Shown here: in pieces, positions 8,593 through 16,226 of the stretch | How positions within the stretch are numbered: the stretch's first letter is position 1 | How the letters are laid out: each line of letters begins with the position of its first letter | Assembly (NCBI RefSeq): GCF_016793705.1 | Contig: NZ_JAEULO010000025.1 | Location: 50,168-114,167 of the forward strand | Direction of reading: 5' to 3' | DNA from: Tabrizicola sp. | Lineage (GTDB): Bacteria > Pseudomonadota > Alphaproteobacteria > Rhodobacterales > Rhodobacteraceae | Length of the DNA: 64,000 bases | Made by a program: the position numbers and the translations under genes | The notes under the pieces: model-generated | The model's database searches: none | Told to the model about the DNA's origin: nothing | Seen by the model: the letters and a program-made list of their open reading frames with translations, nothing else

Positions 8593-8638
8593 GGGACTAC
8601 TGGTCTGGGACGTCTGGTCCGGCAGTAGGGCCGAGATT

Positions 8639-8652
8639 TTGCAGCATTGCAA
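8639..8652. promoter_or_regulatory. TTGCA-N4-TGCAA inverted repeat in operon promoter region
   Basis: TTGCAGCATTGCAA lies about 47 bases upstream of the ATPase start, in the 100-base gap that must carry the promoter of the amine operon. Its half-sites and spacing suit a dimeric repressor. No regulator gene is adjacent, so its partner is unknown. Confidence 0.35.
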
Positions 8653-8694
8653 CGGCGATTTGGCCGGAAGCGGCGCGGTCTGTCGGCAATTCGG

Positions 8695-9465
8695 TCAGGA
8701 CGTCGCGGCAATCTGTCCGGGTGACGGCGGATTGGGCACGGCGAGGTAGTCGGCAAGCGGAATGCGAACAAGCGCCTTGAGGTGCAGGGCCGCCCGGTCC
8801 TCTGGCGCCAATGCCGCGATGGCGGCGGACAGGGTATCGAAGAGGTGCTCTGCGTCCTGCCCCCGGGCGGTGATATAGGGCAGGCCGGGGGTGGGGTCGG
8901 TGCGGGCGATCTCTTTCAGGCCCGCCATCGCGGGCTCCACGCGCTGCAAGAGGTCGAAGGTCACGGCATCGAGCGCGGCGATCTCGGCGCGGCCCTCGGC
9001 CACCGCCTGCGCCGACAGGCGATGCCCGCCCGTTTGCAGCGTGGGCGGCAGGCGGAGGCCCAGTTTCGCCGCATGGGTCTGCGGCGCGGCCCAGCCGGAT
9101 TGCGACAGGGGTTCGTTATAGGCGAAGCGCGCGCCGTCGAAATCCTGCAGGGTCCGGCGCGGGTCATCGGCCCGGGCCACGAAGGCGGAGCGGTAGTAGC
9201 CGGGGGGGCAGCCCTCGACCGCATAGTCGGGCGTTCCGACATAGGCCACCTTGTCGTGCAGCCGGGCGCGGAACGGATAGCCGCAGGTCTGCGACAGGAT
9301 CAGGTCGGGCGACTGCCACGCGTCCCAATAGGCGTGCTCGCCCCGGGTCAGGGCCTCGGGCGCGTCGATGCCACGGGCGCGCAACCCGTCGCGGACCCGC
9401 GCCCAGAGCCGGTCGTTTGCGGCCTGCGCCGGGCCGAAATCATACATCCCCAGGCTGGCGATCAT
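8695..9465 (-). CDS. PhnD/SsuA-type binding-fold protein without signal peptide
   Basis: This 256-residue protein resembles phosphate/phosphonate ABC transporter binding proteins (PhnD-like): MIASLGMYDFGPAQAANDRLW, TCGYPFRARL, YRSAFVARADDP and NEPLSQSGW are recognisable blocks. No signal peptide or lipobox is present, and the protein begins straight into the fold, so it is probably cytoplasmic or a truncated/repurposed form. No permease or ATPase of the PhnCE type is adjacent. It overlaps the upstream TerB-like gene by four bases. Function unknown; a ligand-sensing role is possible. Confidence 0.75.
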   Translation of the reverse strand: MIASLGMYDFGPAQAANDRLWARVRDGLRARGIDAPEALTRGEHAYWDAWQSPDLILSQTCGYPFRARLHDKVAYVGTPDYAVEGCPPGYYRSAFVARADDPRRTLQDFDGARFAYNEPLSQSGWAAPQTHAAKLGLRLPPTLQTGGHRLSAQAVAEGRAEIAALDAVTFDLLQRVEPAMAGLKEIARTDPTPGLPYITARGQDAEHLFDTLSAAIAALAPEDRAALHLKALVRIPLADYLAVPNPPSPGQIAATS

Positions 9466-9899
9466 TCGCGTTCCGCCTTCTGCCGCGCCAGTGCCGAATC
9501 CACGTCGGTCAGGCCCAGGAGGTTTGCGACCAGCCGCATCAGCCGGTCCTCATGCGCCTCGCGGAGGCCGTCCGACAGTGCCACGGACCAGAGCGCGACC
9601 ATCAGCTCGGCCCGGTCCTCCAGCGCGACCGCCTCCTTCAGCGCGCGGGTGAAACGGACGGTATCCGGCGCCTCGCGTTCCAGATCTTCGGCATCGCTGC
9701 GCAATTTCGCGGCGGCGAAGGGATCGAGCCCGTGGCGATGGGCCAGCACCCGGTCGATCCGTTCCACCTCTTCGGCGGCGTACAACCCGTCGCTGCGGGC
9801 GACCCGGACCAGAAGAGCGGCCAGCGCCAGCCGGGCATCGGGCTCGGGCAGGCGGTGCGGGGCGGGAGCCAGAAGCTGGCGGAGGAGATCACCGAACAT
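9462..9899 (-). CDS. TerB-family protein
   Basis: A 145-residue all-helical protein of the TerB/DjlA-N-terminal type: ALAALLVRVARSDGLYAAEEVERIDRVL and ELMVALWSVALSDGLREAHEDRL are two repeats with the DG...E pattern found in this family. TerB-like domains are associated with tellurite resistance and stress, but this form is common as a stand-alone protein of unknown role. It is translationally coupled (4-bp overlap) to the PhnD-like gene. A TerC homologue is nearby at 11766 but on the opposite strand. Confidence 0.78.
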   Translation of the reverse strand: MFGDLLRQLLAPAPHRLPEPDARLALAALLVRVARSDGLYAAEEVERIDRVLAHRHGLDPFAAAKLRSDAEDLEREAPDTVRFTRALKEAVALEDRAELMVALWSVALSDGLREAHEDRLMRLVANLLGLTDVDSALARQKAERE

Positions 9900-9945
9900 G
9901 AGGGCAAGCTATGCGCGCGCCGGTCACAAGGGAAGCCCCGGTCGA

Positions 9946-10830
9946 TCAGGGTGGCGTGAGCCGCCCGTCGCCGATCCGTACCGCGCTGCCCGCGATGCGG
10001 ACCCGGGTCAGGGCGCTGCCTGCCGCCTCGATGGTCAGGCCAAGGGTGGAGGGGCGGCCCATCTCGACCCCCTGATGCAGGGTCAGGCGGGTCATGCCGT
10101 CCGGCACCGCGCCGTTTGCCAGAAGCTGCGCGGCAAGGATCGCGCTGGCCGAGCCGGTGGCCGGATCCTCGGGGATGCCCGCCGTCGGGCTGAACATCCG
10201 GGCGCGGTAGTCGCAACCCTCGCCCGGCGCGTAGAGATAGGCGCTGTCGACGCCATGCGCCGCGATCAGGCGCGACCAGTGCGGCTCGACCACCCGGGCG
10301 CGGGCCAGTGCGTCAAGGCTGCGGAGCGGCGCGTACAGGAATCGCGGGCCGCCTTCGTGGACGCCGGGGGCATGGGGTCCGAGGTCTTCCGGCGCAAGGT
10401 CCAGCGCCGCGGCCAGCAGGCCCATGTCCGGGGTGCCGCCTGCCGGATAGGGCAGGACCGGAGCGGTCAGTTCGGCGGTGATCCGGTTGCCCTGCCGGGA
10501 AACCTCTACGGGGACGAGGCCCGCCTCTTCCTCCAGCGTGATCGTGGTGGCGAAGTCGCCCTGATGCGCCTCCTCGGCCAAGAGGATGGCGCAGCCGATG
10601 GTCGGGTGCCCGGCAAAGGGAATCTCGGCGGTGGGAAAGAAGATGCGAACGCGGGCGGTATGCGCCGGATCGCGCGGGGCCATGACGAAGATCGTCTCGG
10701 ACAGGTTGAATTCGCGCGCGATGGTCTGCATCTGCGCGGTGCTCAGCCCGTCGGCCCCCAGCACCACCGCCAGCGGGTTCCCGGCGAAGGGCGTTTCGGT
10801 GAAGACATCCAGCGTGTGGAAGCGGATCAT
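9946..10830 (-). CDS. PhzF-family isomerase/epimerase-like protein
   Basis: A 294-residue PhzF family protein. The N-terminal FHTLDVFTETPFAGNPLAVV with its acidic NLSETIFV active-site glutamate region is the family hallmark, and a second domain carries DPATGSASAILAAQLL. PhzF folds resemble diaminopimelate epimerase; most members have unknown substrates and are not phenazine enzymes. No phenazine genes are nearby. The gene shares a 4-base overlap with rlmJ upstream. Confidence 0.9.
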   Translation of the reverse strand: MIRFHTLDVFTETPFAGNPLAVVLGADGLSTAQMQTIAREFNLSETIFVMAPRDPAHTARVRIFFPTAEIPFAGHPTIGCAILLAEEAHQGDFATTITLEEEAGLVPVEVSRQGNRITAELTAPVLPYPAGGTPDMGLLAAALDLAPEDLGPHAPGVHEGGPRFLYAPLRSLDALARARVVEPHWSRLIAAHGVDSAYLYAPGEGCDYRARMFSPTAGIPEDPATGSASAILAAQLLANGAVPDGMTRLTLHQGVEMGRPSTLGLTIEAAGSALTRVRIAGSAVRIGDGRLTPP

Positions 10831-11606
10831 CGCAGCTCCTTGAAGACCGCGGTCAGCCGCGCGGTTTCCTCGGCCAGACCATAGGGCGGGTTGACCACGA
10901 ACAGCCCCGACCCCTCCATCCGGTGCCCCTCGCGGGCGGGCGGGAAGCGGACCTCGTGGCGCAGGCTCTCGGGAAAGCCCGCCTCAAGCGCTGTCAGCAT
11001 CGACCCATGTGCCCCGCCCCGCAGGATCGGATACCACAGGATGAGGCAGCCCACGTTCCACTTGCGGTGGATGTTCGCCATGTGGCGCGGGATCGTTTCG
11101 TAATCCGCCTTCACCTCCCAGGAGGGGTCGATCAGCATCAGCCCCCGGCGCGGCGTGGGCGGTGTCAGCGCCAGCGCCAGCTCGAACCCGTCCTTCTGGT
11201 GGACATGCGCGCCCCAATCCTTCGCGACCGCCTTCAGATGGGCGAATTCCAGCGGATGCAACTCGGCCAGGTGGATCGTGTCCGTCTCGCGCAAGCCAAG
11301 CGCCGCGATCAGGGGCGAGCCGGGATAGGCCTGCGGGCCATAGGCCGCTCGCGTCTCCTCTAGCCGCTGCCGGTAGGGGTGGTCGGGGGGGAACAGCCGT
11401 TCCGCCAGCGCGATCCCCGCCGCCGCCTCGCCGGTCTTCACCGCCTCCTCCGCCGCCAGATCGTAGACCCCGCGCCCGGCATGGGTCTCGATATAGCTGA
11501 GCGGTTTCTCCTTGCGGGTCAGGTAGTCCAGCACCCAGGCCAGCACCGCGTGCTTTTGCACATCCGCCAGGTTCCCGGCGTGGTAGAGATGTTGGTAGGA
11601 CAGCAT
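10827..11606 (-). CDS. rlmJ: 23S rRNA (adenine-2030-N6)-methyltransferase
   Basis: A 259-residue RlmJ homologue that starts with the family signature MLSYQHLYHAGNLADVQKHA, followed by YIETHAGRGVYDL (SAM-binding). The catalytic N6-adenine motif reads LIDPSWEVK here rather than the DPPY form of E. coli. RlmJ methylates A2030 of 23S rRNA. It is the first gene of the minus-strand cluster with PhzF, TerB and PhnD-like genes and diverges from terC. Confidence 0.92.
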   Translation of the reverse strand: MLSYQHLYHAGNLADVQKHAVLAWVLDYLTRKEKPLSYIETHAGRGVYDLAAEEAVKTGEAAAGIALAERLFPPDHPYRQRLEETRAAYGPQAYPGSPLIAALGLRETDTIHLAELHPLEFAHLKAVAKDWGAHVHQKDGFELALALTPPTPRRGLMLIDPSWEVKADYETIPRHMANIHRKWNVGCLILWYPILRGGAHGSMLTALEAGFPESLRHEVRFPPAREGHRMEGSGLFVVNPPYGLAEETARLTAVFKELR

Positions 11607-11765
11607 GGCCCAGCCCTACCCGGTCGTGCCCCGCAGGGGCAAGGCTAAGTATTTGCCGGTTGCAGCCTTGCGGCGCCCTCCGTCCGCGCCTATCTGCCCG
11701 GTCAATGGCACGAAGAGCTCCTTCAGGGCCCGGCCACGCACACCACAACGGATGGATGGGACGGA

Positions 11766-12428
11766 ATGGAGATATTCACTTACGCAGGCTTCGTTGCGCT
11801 GATGCAGGTCATCGGGATCGACCTCGTGCTCGCGGGCGACAATGCCATTGTCATCGGTCTGGCTGCGGCGGGCCTGCCCAAGGAACTGCGGGCCAAGGCA
11901 ATTCTGGTCGGTATCGGCGCCGCCACGGTGATGCGGATCGGCTTTGCTCTGATCACCACGCAGCTTCTGGCCATCGTGGGACTGCTGCTTGCGGGTGGCA
12001 TCCTGCTTTTGTGGGTCTGCTGGAAGATGTGGCAGGAACTTCGCGCCGGGGCGCACGCCCATGACATCGAGGCTGTCGAGGCGCTGGCCAACGCCGACCT
12101 CGACGCCGACGGGGCCATCGCGGACGACGCGCCGCGCAAGACCTTCAGGCAGGCTGCAACGCAGATCGTGGTGGCCGACGTGTCGATGAGCCTCGACAAC
12201 GTTCTGGCCGTGGCGGGGGCGGCGAAGGACCATCCGACGGTGCTGGTCATCGGGCTTGCCCTGTCGATCGCGATGATGGGCTTCGCGGCGAGCTACATCG
12301 CGAACCTGCTGAACAAGCACCGCTGGATCGCCTATATCGGGCTCCTCATCATCCTCTACGTCGCGCTGAAGATGATGTGGGAGGGCTGGCACGAGGTCGA
12401 GCCGATCGTCATGGGAATGCTGGGCTGA
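11766..12428 (+). CDS. TerC-family integral membrane protein
   Basis: A 220-residue protein with about seven transmembrane segments and the TerC signatures IDLVLAGDNAIVIGLA near the N-terminus and VADVSMSLDNVLAVAGAA in the second half; the acidic residues in these motifs are expected to coordinate metal. TerC relatives (Alx/MntE-like) have been linked to metal efflux and metalation of exported proteins. The 160-base upstream gap was checked for a yybP-ykoY riboswitch and none was recognised. Confidence 0.9.
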   Translation: MEIFTYAGFVALMQVIGIDLVLAGDNAIVIGLAAAGLPKELRAKAILVGIGAATVMRIGFALITTQLLAIVGLLLAGGILLLWVCWKMWQELRAGAHAHDIEAVEALANADLDADGAIADDAPRKTFRQAATQIVVADVSMSLDNVLAVAGAAKDHPTVLVIGLALSIAMMGFAASYIANLLNKHRWIAYIGLLIILYVALKMMWEGWHEVEPIVMGMLG

Positions 12429-12523
12429 TTAAGCGGAGCGGGCCAGTCGGGTTGCCGGAGTTCAGCGACCTGGCTGCGGGTTCGACCTGAAGGGTGGGGC
12501 CGGGGGCTTCGGCCCTTTGGAAT

Positions 12524-12555
12524 CCGGGTGGGGAAGGCCTGCCTTTCCGCACCCG
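12524..12555 (+). other. GC-rich hairpin between terC and the META-domain gene
   Basis: CCGGGTG and the following GGAAGGC pair with GCCTTTCC and CACCCGG to give a stem of about 14 bp with one mismatch. There is no clear T-tract, so intrinsic termination is possible but unproven. A second small hairpin (GGCCG-gggCTT-CGGCC type) lies 25 bases upstream and is followed by CTTT. Confidence 0.4.
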
Positions 12556-12599
12556 GCCGCCTGTGGCATCCTTTGCAGGCATAGTCCAGGAGAGCCGAA

Positions 12600-13079
12600 A
12601 TGGCCCTGACCGTCCGCCCCGCCCTGGCTGCTGCCCTGATGACGGCGCTGGCCCTGACCCCGGCCCTGGCGCAGCCGTGCAGCCAGTCCGAACCGCCGCG
12701 CCTGACCGGGGCCGACGGCGGCCTTGAAGGGGGTGTCTCGATCTCGGTCGGGCGGCTCGCAGACCTGATCTGGGTGCCCCTGTCGATCAACGGCCAGCCG
12801 GTCCCCGGCGATGCGGGCCTGTCATTGACGGTGACTTTCGACGGCAAGGTCAGCGGCACCACCGGCTGCAACCGCTTCACCGGCAGCGCCCTGATGGACG
12901 CAGGTGTGCTGACGCTCGACCTTCTTGCGATCACCGAGATGGCCTGCGTGGAACCCGAGCGGATGGAGCGCGAGGCCGCCTATCTGAAGGCGCTGGGCGA
13001 GGTGCGCGGGTTCATCGTCGCGCCGGACGGACTGTGGCTGACGCGCGAGGACGGGACGCTGGCGATGTGCCTGTGGTGA
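12600..13079 (+). CDS. META-domain (HslJ-like) exported protein
   Basis: A 159-residue protein with a signal peptide (MALTVRPALAAALMTALALTPALAQ) and one META domain: LADLIWVPLSINGQPV, LTVTFDGKVSGTTGCNRFTG and LLAITEMACVEPERMEREAAYL. The TTGCNRF motif is characteristic of HslJ, a heat-inducible outer-membrane-associated protein. It is probably periplasmic, with no lipobox at the cleavage site. It stands alone between terC and the sulfur operon. Confidence 0.85.
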   Translation: MALTVRPALAAALMTALALTPALAQPCSQSEPPRLTGADGGLEGGVSISVGRLADLIWVPLSINGQPVPGDAGLSLTVTFDGKVSGTTGCNRFTGSALMDAGVLTLDLLAITEMACVEPERMEREAAYLKALGEVRGFIVAPDGLWLTREDGTLAMCLW

Positions 13080-13200
13080 AGACGCTCTGACCGGCGCCTT
13101 CGACCGCGAGCCTGGCCAGCCTGAGCGGGTCCGCGAGGTCGCCGCGCCAAGGGCCGGGAAGCCGGGTCGGCACTTGGCGCCGCCGCAGATATCTGTCGGC

Positions 13201-13270
13201 AGAATTCCCATGCGCGAGAGCAGGCAGGAGAAGCGTGCTCTCCTGCGATCCGGGGAAACTGGGGAATTCT
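13201..13270 (+). other. Nested inverted repeats upstream of the sulfur operon
   Basis: The outer arms AGAATTCCC (13201-13209) and GGGAATTCT (13262-13270) are perfect complements. Inside them GCAGGAGA (13224-13231) and TCTCCTGC (13239-13246) form a second perfect stem with a 7-base loop. The element lies 90 bases before the first gene of the FMN-reductase/monooxygenase operon and could be an mRNA leader, a terminator-like structure or a mobile palindrome remnant. Confidence 0.5.
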
Positions 13271-13360
13271 TCCGTTTCTGCGGTCCAGTATGGAATGGTC
13301 AGAGGCGAGGATCGCGGGCATGCTAAATCACGATCAATAGAATCGAGATAAGGCGCCGCC

Positions 13361-13924
13361 ATGACCCGCACCATCATCGGACTATCCGGAAACCTGGACC
13401 GACCATCAAAGACGCGGGCTCTGGTCCAGACCGTCGTCGCCACAGCGGCAAGCCAGTTCGAGGCCGCCGGGACGATCTATGACCTGGCCGACTTCGGACC
13501 CTCGCTGGGCGCCGCGCGGCGCGTGGCAGACCTGGAACCATCGGCGCGGACAGCGCTGGAAGTTGTCCTGACCGCCGACGCACTGGTGATCGGCAGCCCG
13601 GTCTACAAGGGCAGCTACACCGGGCTTTTCAAGCACCTGATCGACCTGATCGACCCGCTGGCGCTGGTCGGCAAGCCCATTCTTCTGACCGCGACGGGTG
13701 GTGGCGACCGGCATGCCCTGGTGATCGAGCACCAGCTCCGCCCGCTCTTCGGCTTCTTCGAGGCGCAGACCCTGCCCACCGGGCTTTACGCCGCCGATCG
13801 TGATGTCACCGACGGCCAGCCAGCCTCGCCCGCGTTTCTCGACCGGCTTGGCCGCGCCGTGGGCCAGCTTGCGCCCTTCTTCGACCGCCGCGCGCTGCCC
13901 GAGGTCTTCCTGCTGGGCGCCTGA
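13361..13924 (+). CDS. NAD(P)H-dependent FMN reductase (SsuE/MsuE-like)
   Basis: A 187-residue flavodoxin-fold reductase. IGLSGNLDRPSKTRALV is the flavin-phosphate loop and LVIGSPVYKGSYTGLFKHLIDLI is the MsuE/SsuE signature. It would supply FMNH2 to the two-component monooxygenase encoded 80 bases downstream. It is first in an operon with that enzyme and a sulfonate-type ABC importer, the standard layout for scavenging sulfur from organosulfur compounds. Confidence 0.9.
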   Translation: MTRTIIGLSGNLDRPSKTRALVQTVVATAASQFEAAGTIYDLADFGPSLGAARRVADLEPSARTALEVVLTADALVIGSPVYKGSYTGLFKHLIDLIDPLALVGKPILLTATGGGDRHALVIEHQLRPLFGFFEAQTLPTGLYAADRDVTDGQPASPAFLDRLGRAVGQLAPFFDRRALPEVFLLGA

Positions 13925-14004
13925 CACAACCGACCATCGCTTCTGCCAACGTCGCCCCGGCGGGCGGCGACCGGCTTTCCCTTGCCTGACGAAAGGACCA
14001 TCCC

Positions 14005-15357
14005 ATGACCCGCAAGATCCGCCTTGGCGCCTTCCTTCCCGGCGGCGGCCAGCATATCGCCGCCTGGCGCCACCCCGACAGCCCTGCCGACGGGGCCACC
14101 AGCTTCGATTTCCACCTCAGGCTGGCCCAGGAGGCGGAGCGGGGCCTCTTCGACGCCTATTTCCTGGCCGACGGCCTGGCCATCGCCTTCGGCGGCGGGA
14201 TCGAGGGCGGCAATGCCAAGGTCGCGGGGTTCGAGCCGGTGAGTTTGTTCTCGGCCCTTGCGCCCCTGACGACGCATCTGGGCTTCATCGCCACCGCGTC
14301 GACCACCTATGAGGAGCCCTACAACACCGCCCGCAAGTTCGCCTCGCTGGACCTGATCTCGGGCGGGCGCGCGGGCTGGAACGTGGTGACGACCGCGACC
14401 GAGGCCGCCGCCCACAACTTCAACCTCGACCAGCAGCACCCGCATGCCTTCCGCTACAGGCGGGCGGCAGAGCATGTGGAGGTGGTGAAAAAGCTCTGGG
14501 ACAGTTTCGAGGACGACGCATTCCTGCGCGACAAGGAGTCAGGCCGGTTCTTCGACCCGGAGAAGGTCCACTCCACCGACCACAAGGGCGAGCATTTCAA
14601 GGTGCGCGGCCCGCTGAACGTGAACCGCAGCCCGCAAGGCCATCCGGTCGTCGTTCAGGCCGGGCAGTCCGAGGACGGACGGGGCCTCGCGGCAGCGACG
14701 GCCGAGGTGATCTTCACCGCGCACCAACGCCTTGACACCGCTCAGGAATTCTACCGCGACATCAAGGCCCGCGCCCGCGGGCTGGGTCGCAATCCTGATC
14801 ATGTTCTGGTGATGCCCGGCGTCTCGCCCTTCGTCGGCCGGAGCGAGGCCGAAGCACGCGAGAAATACGACCGGCTGACGGGCCTGATCCTGGAAGAGGA
14901 CGGCATCGCGCTGATCACCGGGCTGACCGGCGGGACGCTGGACCTGACAGGGATCGACCTCGACGGACCGCTGCCGCCCGCCCCACCGACCGAGGGGATG
15001 AAGTCGCGTCAGGCGTTGATCCGCCAGATCGCCGACGAGAACGGCTTCACCATTCGCCAGCTCTACCAGCATGTCGCCAGTGCCCGGGGCCACTTCACCG
15101 TGATCGGCACGCCCGCGCAGATCGCCGACACGCTGGAGGACTGGTTCCGCAACGAAGGCGCCGACGGGTTCAACATCCTGCCGCCCTGGCTGCCCACTGG
15201 CCTGACCGATTTCGTCGACCTTGTGATTCCCGAACTGCAACGCCGGGGCCTCTTCCGCACCGAATACGAAGGCCGGACCCTGCGCGAGAACCTCGGGCTT
15301 CCCTTCCCCGAAAACCGCTGGGCGGCTGCGCGCCGCTCGGCCCATGCGGCGGAGTGA
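14005..15357 (+). CDS. FMNH2-dependent monooxygenase, NtaA/SnaA/DszA (luciferase-like) family
   Basis: A 450-residue bacterial-luciferase-fold enzyme. LGAFLPGGGQHIAAWRHP at the N-terminus, DAYFLADGLAI, LISGGRAGWNVVTTATEAAAHNF and VVVQAGQSEDGRGLAA are signatures of the nitrilotriacetate/dimethylsulfide/dibenzothiophene-sulfone monooxygenase group. It uses reduced FMN from the SsuE-like partner and O2, typically to cleave C-S or C-N bonds. The adjacent sulfonate-type importer makes an organosulfur substrate most likely; the exact compound cannot be read from sequence. Confidence 0.9.
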   Translation: MTRKIRLGAFLPGGGQHIAAWRHPDSPADGATSFDFHLRLAQEAERGLFDAYFLADGLAIAFGGGIEGGNAKVAGFEPVSLFSALAPLTTHLGFIATASTTYEEPYNTARKFASLDLISGGRAGWNVVTTATEAAAHNFNLDQQHPHAFRYRRAAEHVEVVKKLWDSFEDDAFLRDKESGRFFDPEKVHSTDHKGEHFKVRGPLNVNRSPQGHPVVVQAGQSEDGRGLAAATAEVIFTAHQRLDTAQEFYRDIKARARGLGRNPDHVLVMPGVSPFVGRSEAEAREKYDRLTGLILEEDGIALITGLTGGTLDLTGIDLDGPLPPAPPTEGMKSRQALIRQIADENGFTIRQLYQHVASARGHFTVIGTPAQIADTLEDWFRNEGADGFNILPPWLPTGLTDFVDLVIPELQRRGLFRTEYEGRTLRENLGLPFPENRWAAARRSAHAAE

Positions 15358-15361
15358 GCAC

Positions 15362-16204
15362 ATGACCTTCCAGAGCCTTGACACCTCCTCTCGGGTGCGG
15401 CCTGTCGAAGCCCTCCCCGGTGCAGCGACCCTGCGCCGGGGGGTGGTTGCAAGCAGTCGGACAATACTGCGTCGCTATGGGCTTCTGGCCGGTTTCCTCG
15501 GCCTATGGCAGATCGGCTCGACCCAGGGCTGGATCAACCCCACGGTCTTCCCGCCACTGGATGCAATCCTTGCGGCACTCTGGCAGGGTCTGTCGGGTGG
15601 CGCGTTGCTGGATGACATCGCGATCAGTCTGCAACGGTCGGGCCTCGCCTTCGCCGCCGCCGTGGGCCTCGGCATCCCGCTTGGTCTGTTCATGGGCCAG
15701 ATCCGCAGTGTAGAGCAGGCGCTGGATCCGATCCTGCAATTCTTCCGCCAGACATCCGCGCTGGCGCTTTACCCGGTGTTCATCCTGCTGCTGGGGCTGG
15801 GTGAGGCATCGAAGGTCTTCGTCATTTTCTGGGCGACGCTGTTCCCGATCCTTCTGGCCACCATCGGCGGGGTGAAGGAAGTCGACCGCAAGCTGATCGA
15901 GATGGCGGCAACCTTCGGTGCCAGCCGCGCCAGAATCTTCGCCCGCGTCGTGCTGCCCGCCGCCGTGCCCGCCATTTTCGTCGGGTTGCGGCTGTCGGCG
16001 ACCACCGCGCTTCTCCTCCTCATCGCGGCCGAAATGATCGGGGCGAACAAGGGGCTGGGGTTCCAGGTGATGAACGCCCAGTACAATTTCCAGATCCCGC
16101 AGATGTTCGCCGCGATCCTTCTTCTGGCGGCGCTTGGCCTGGCCGCCAACGCCATACTCGTCACGCTTCAGCGCCGCCTGTGCCGTTGGGCCGACCTGAC
16201 CTGA
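15362..16204 (+). CDS. Sulfonate/taurine-type ABC transporter permease (SsuC-like)
   Basis: A permease of about 280 residues with six hydrophobic segments; the EAA loop is LIEMAATFGASRARIFARVVLP. The family (SsuC/TauC/NrtB) imports sulfonates, taurine or nitrate. The ATG at 15362 (MTFQSLD), preceded by GGAG, starts four bases after the monooxygenase stop, so an upstream in-frame ATG at 15344 inside the previous gene is less likely. It acts with the binding protein and ATPase that follow. Confidence 0.9.
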   Translation: MTFQSLDTSSRVRPVEALPGAATLRRGVVASSRTILRRYGLLAGFLGLWQIGSTQGWINPTVFPPLDAILAALWQGLSGGALLDDIAISLQRSGLAFAAAVGLGIPLGLFMGQIRSVEQALDPILQFFRQTSALALYPVFILLLGLGEASKVFVIFWATLFPILLATIGGVKEVDRKLIEMAATFGASRARIFARVVLPAAVPAIFVGLRLSATTALLLLIAAEMIGANKGLGFQVMNAQYNFQIPQMFAAILLLAALGLAANAILVTLQRRLCRWADLT

Positions 16205-16226
16205 CCCTCATCCCAACCCAAAGGAC

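Noticed and set aside
8782-10884. 700-codon open frame on the plus strand
   Set aside because: It is antisense to the PhnD-like, TerB and PhzF genes, has no recognisable domain and is explained by GC-biased third positions.
11607-11765. yybP-ykoY manganese riboswitch before terC
   Set aside because: The conserved paired-loop sequences of that riboswitch are not visible in the leader.
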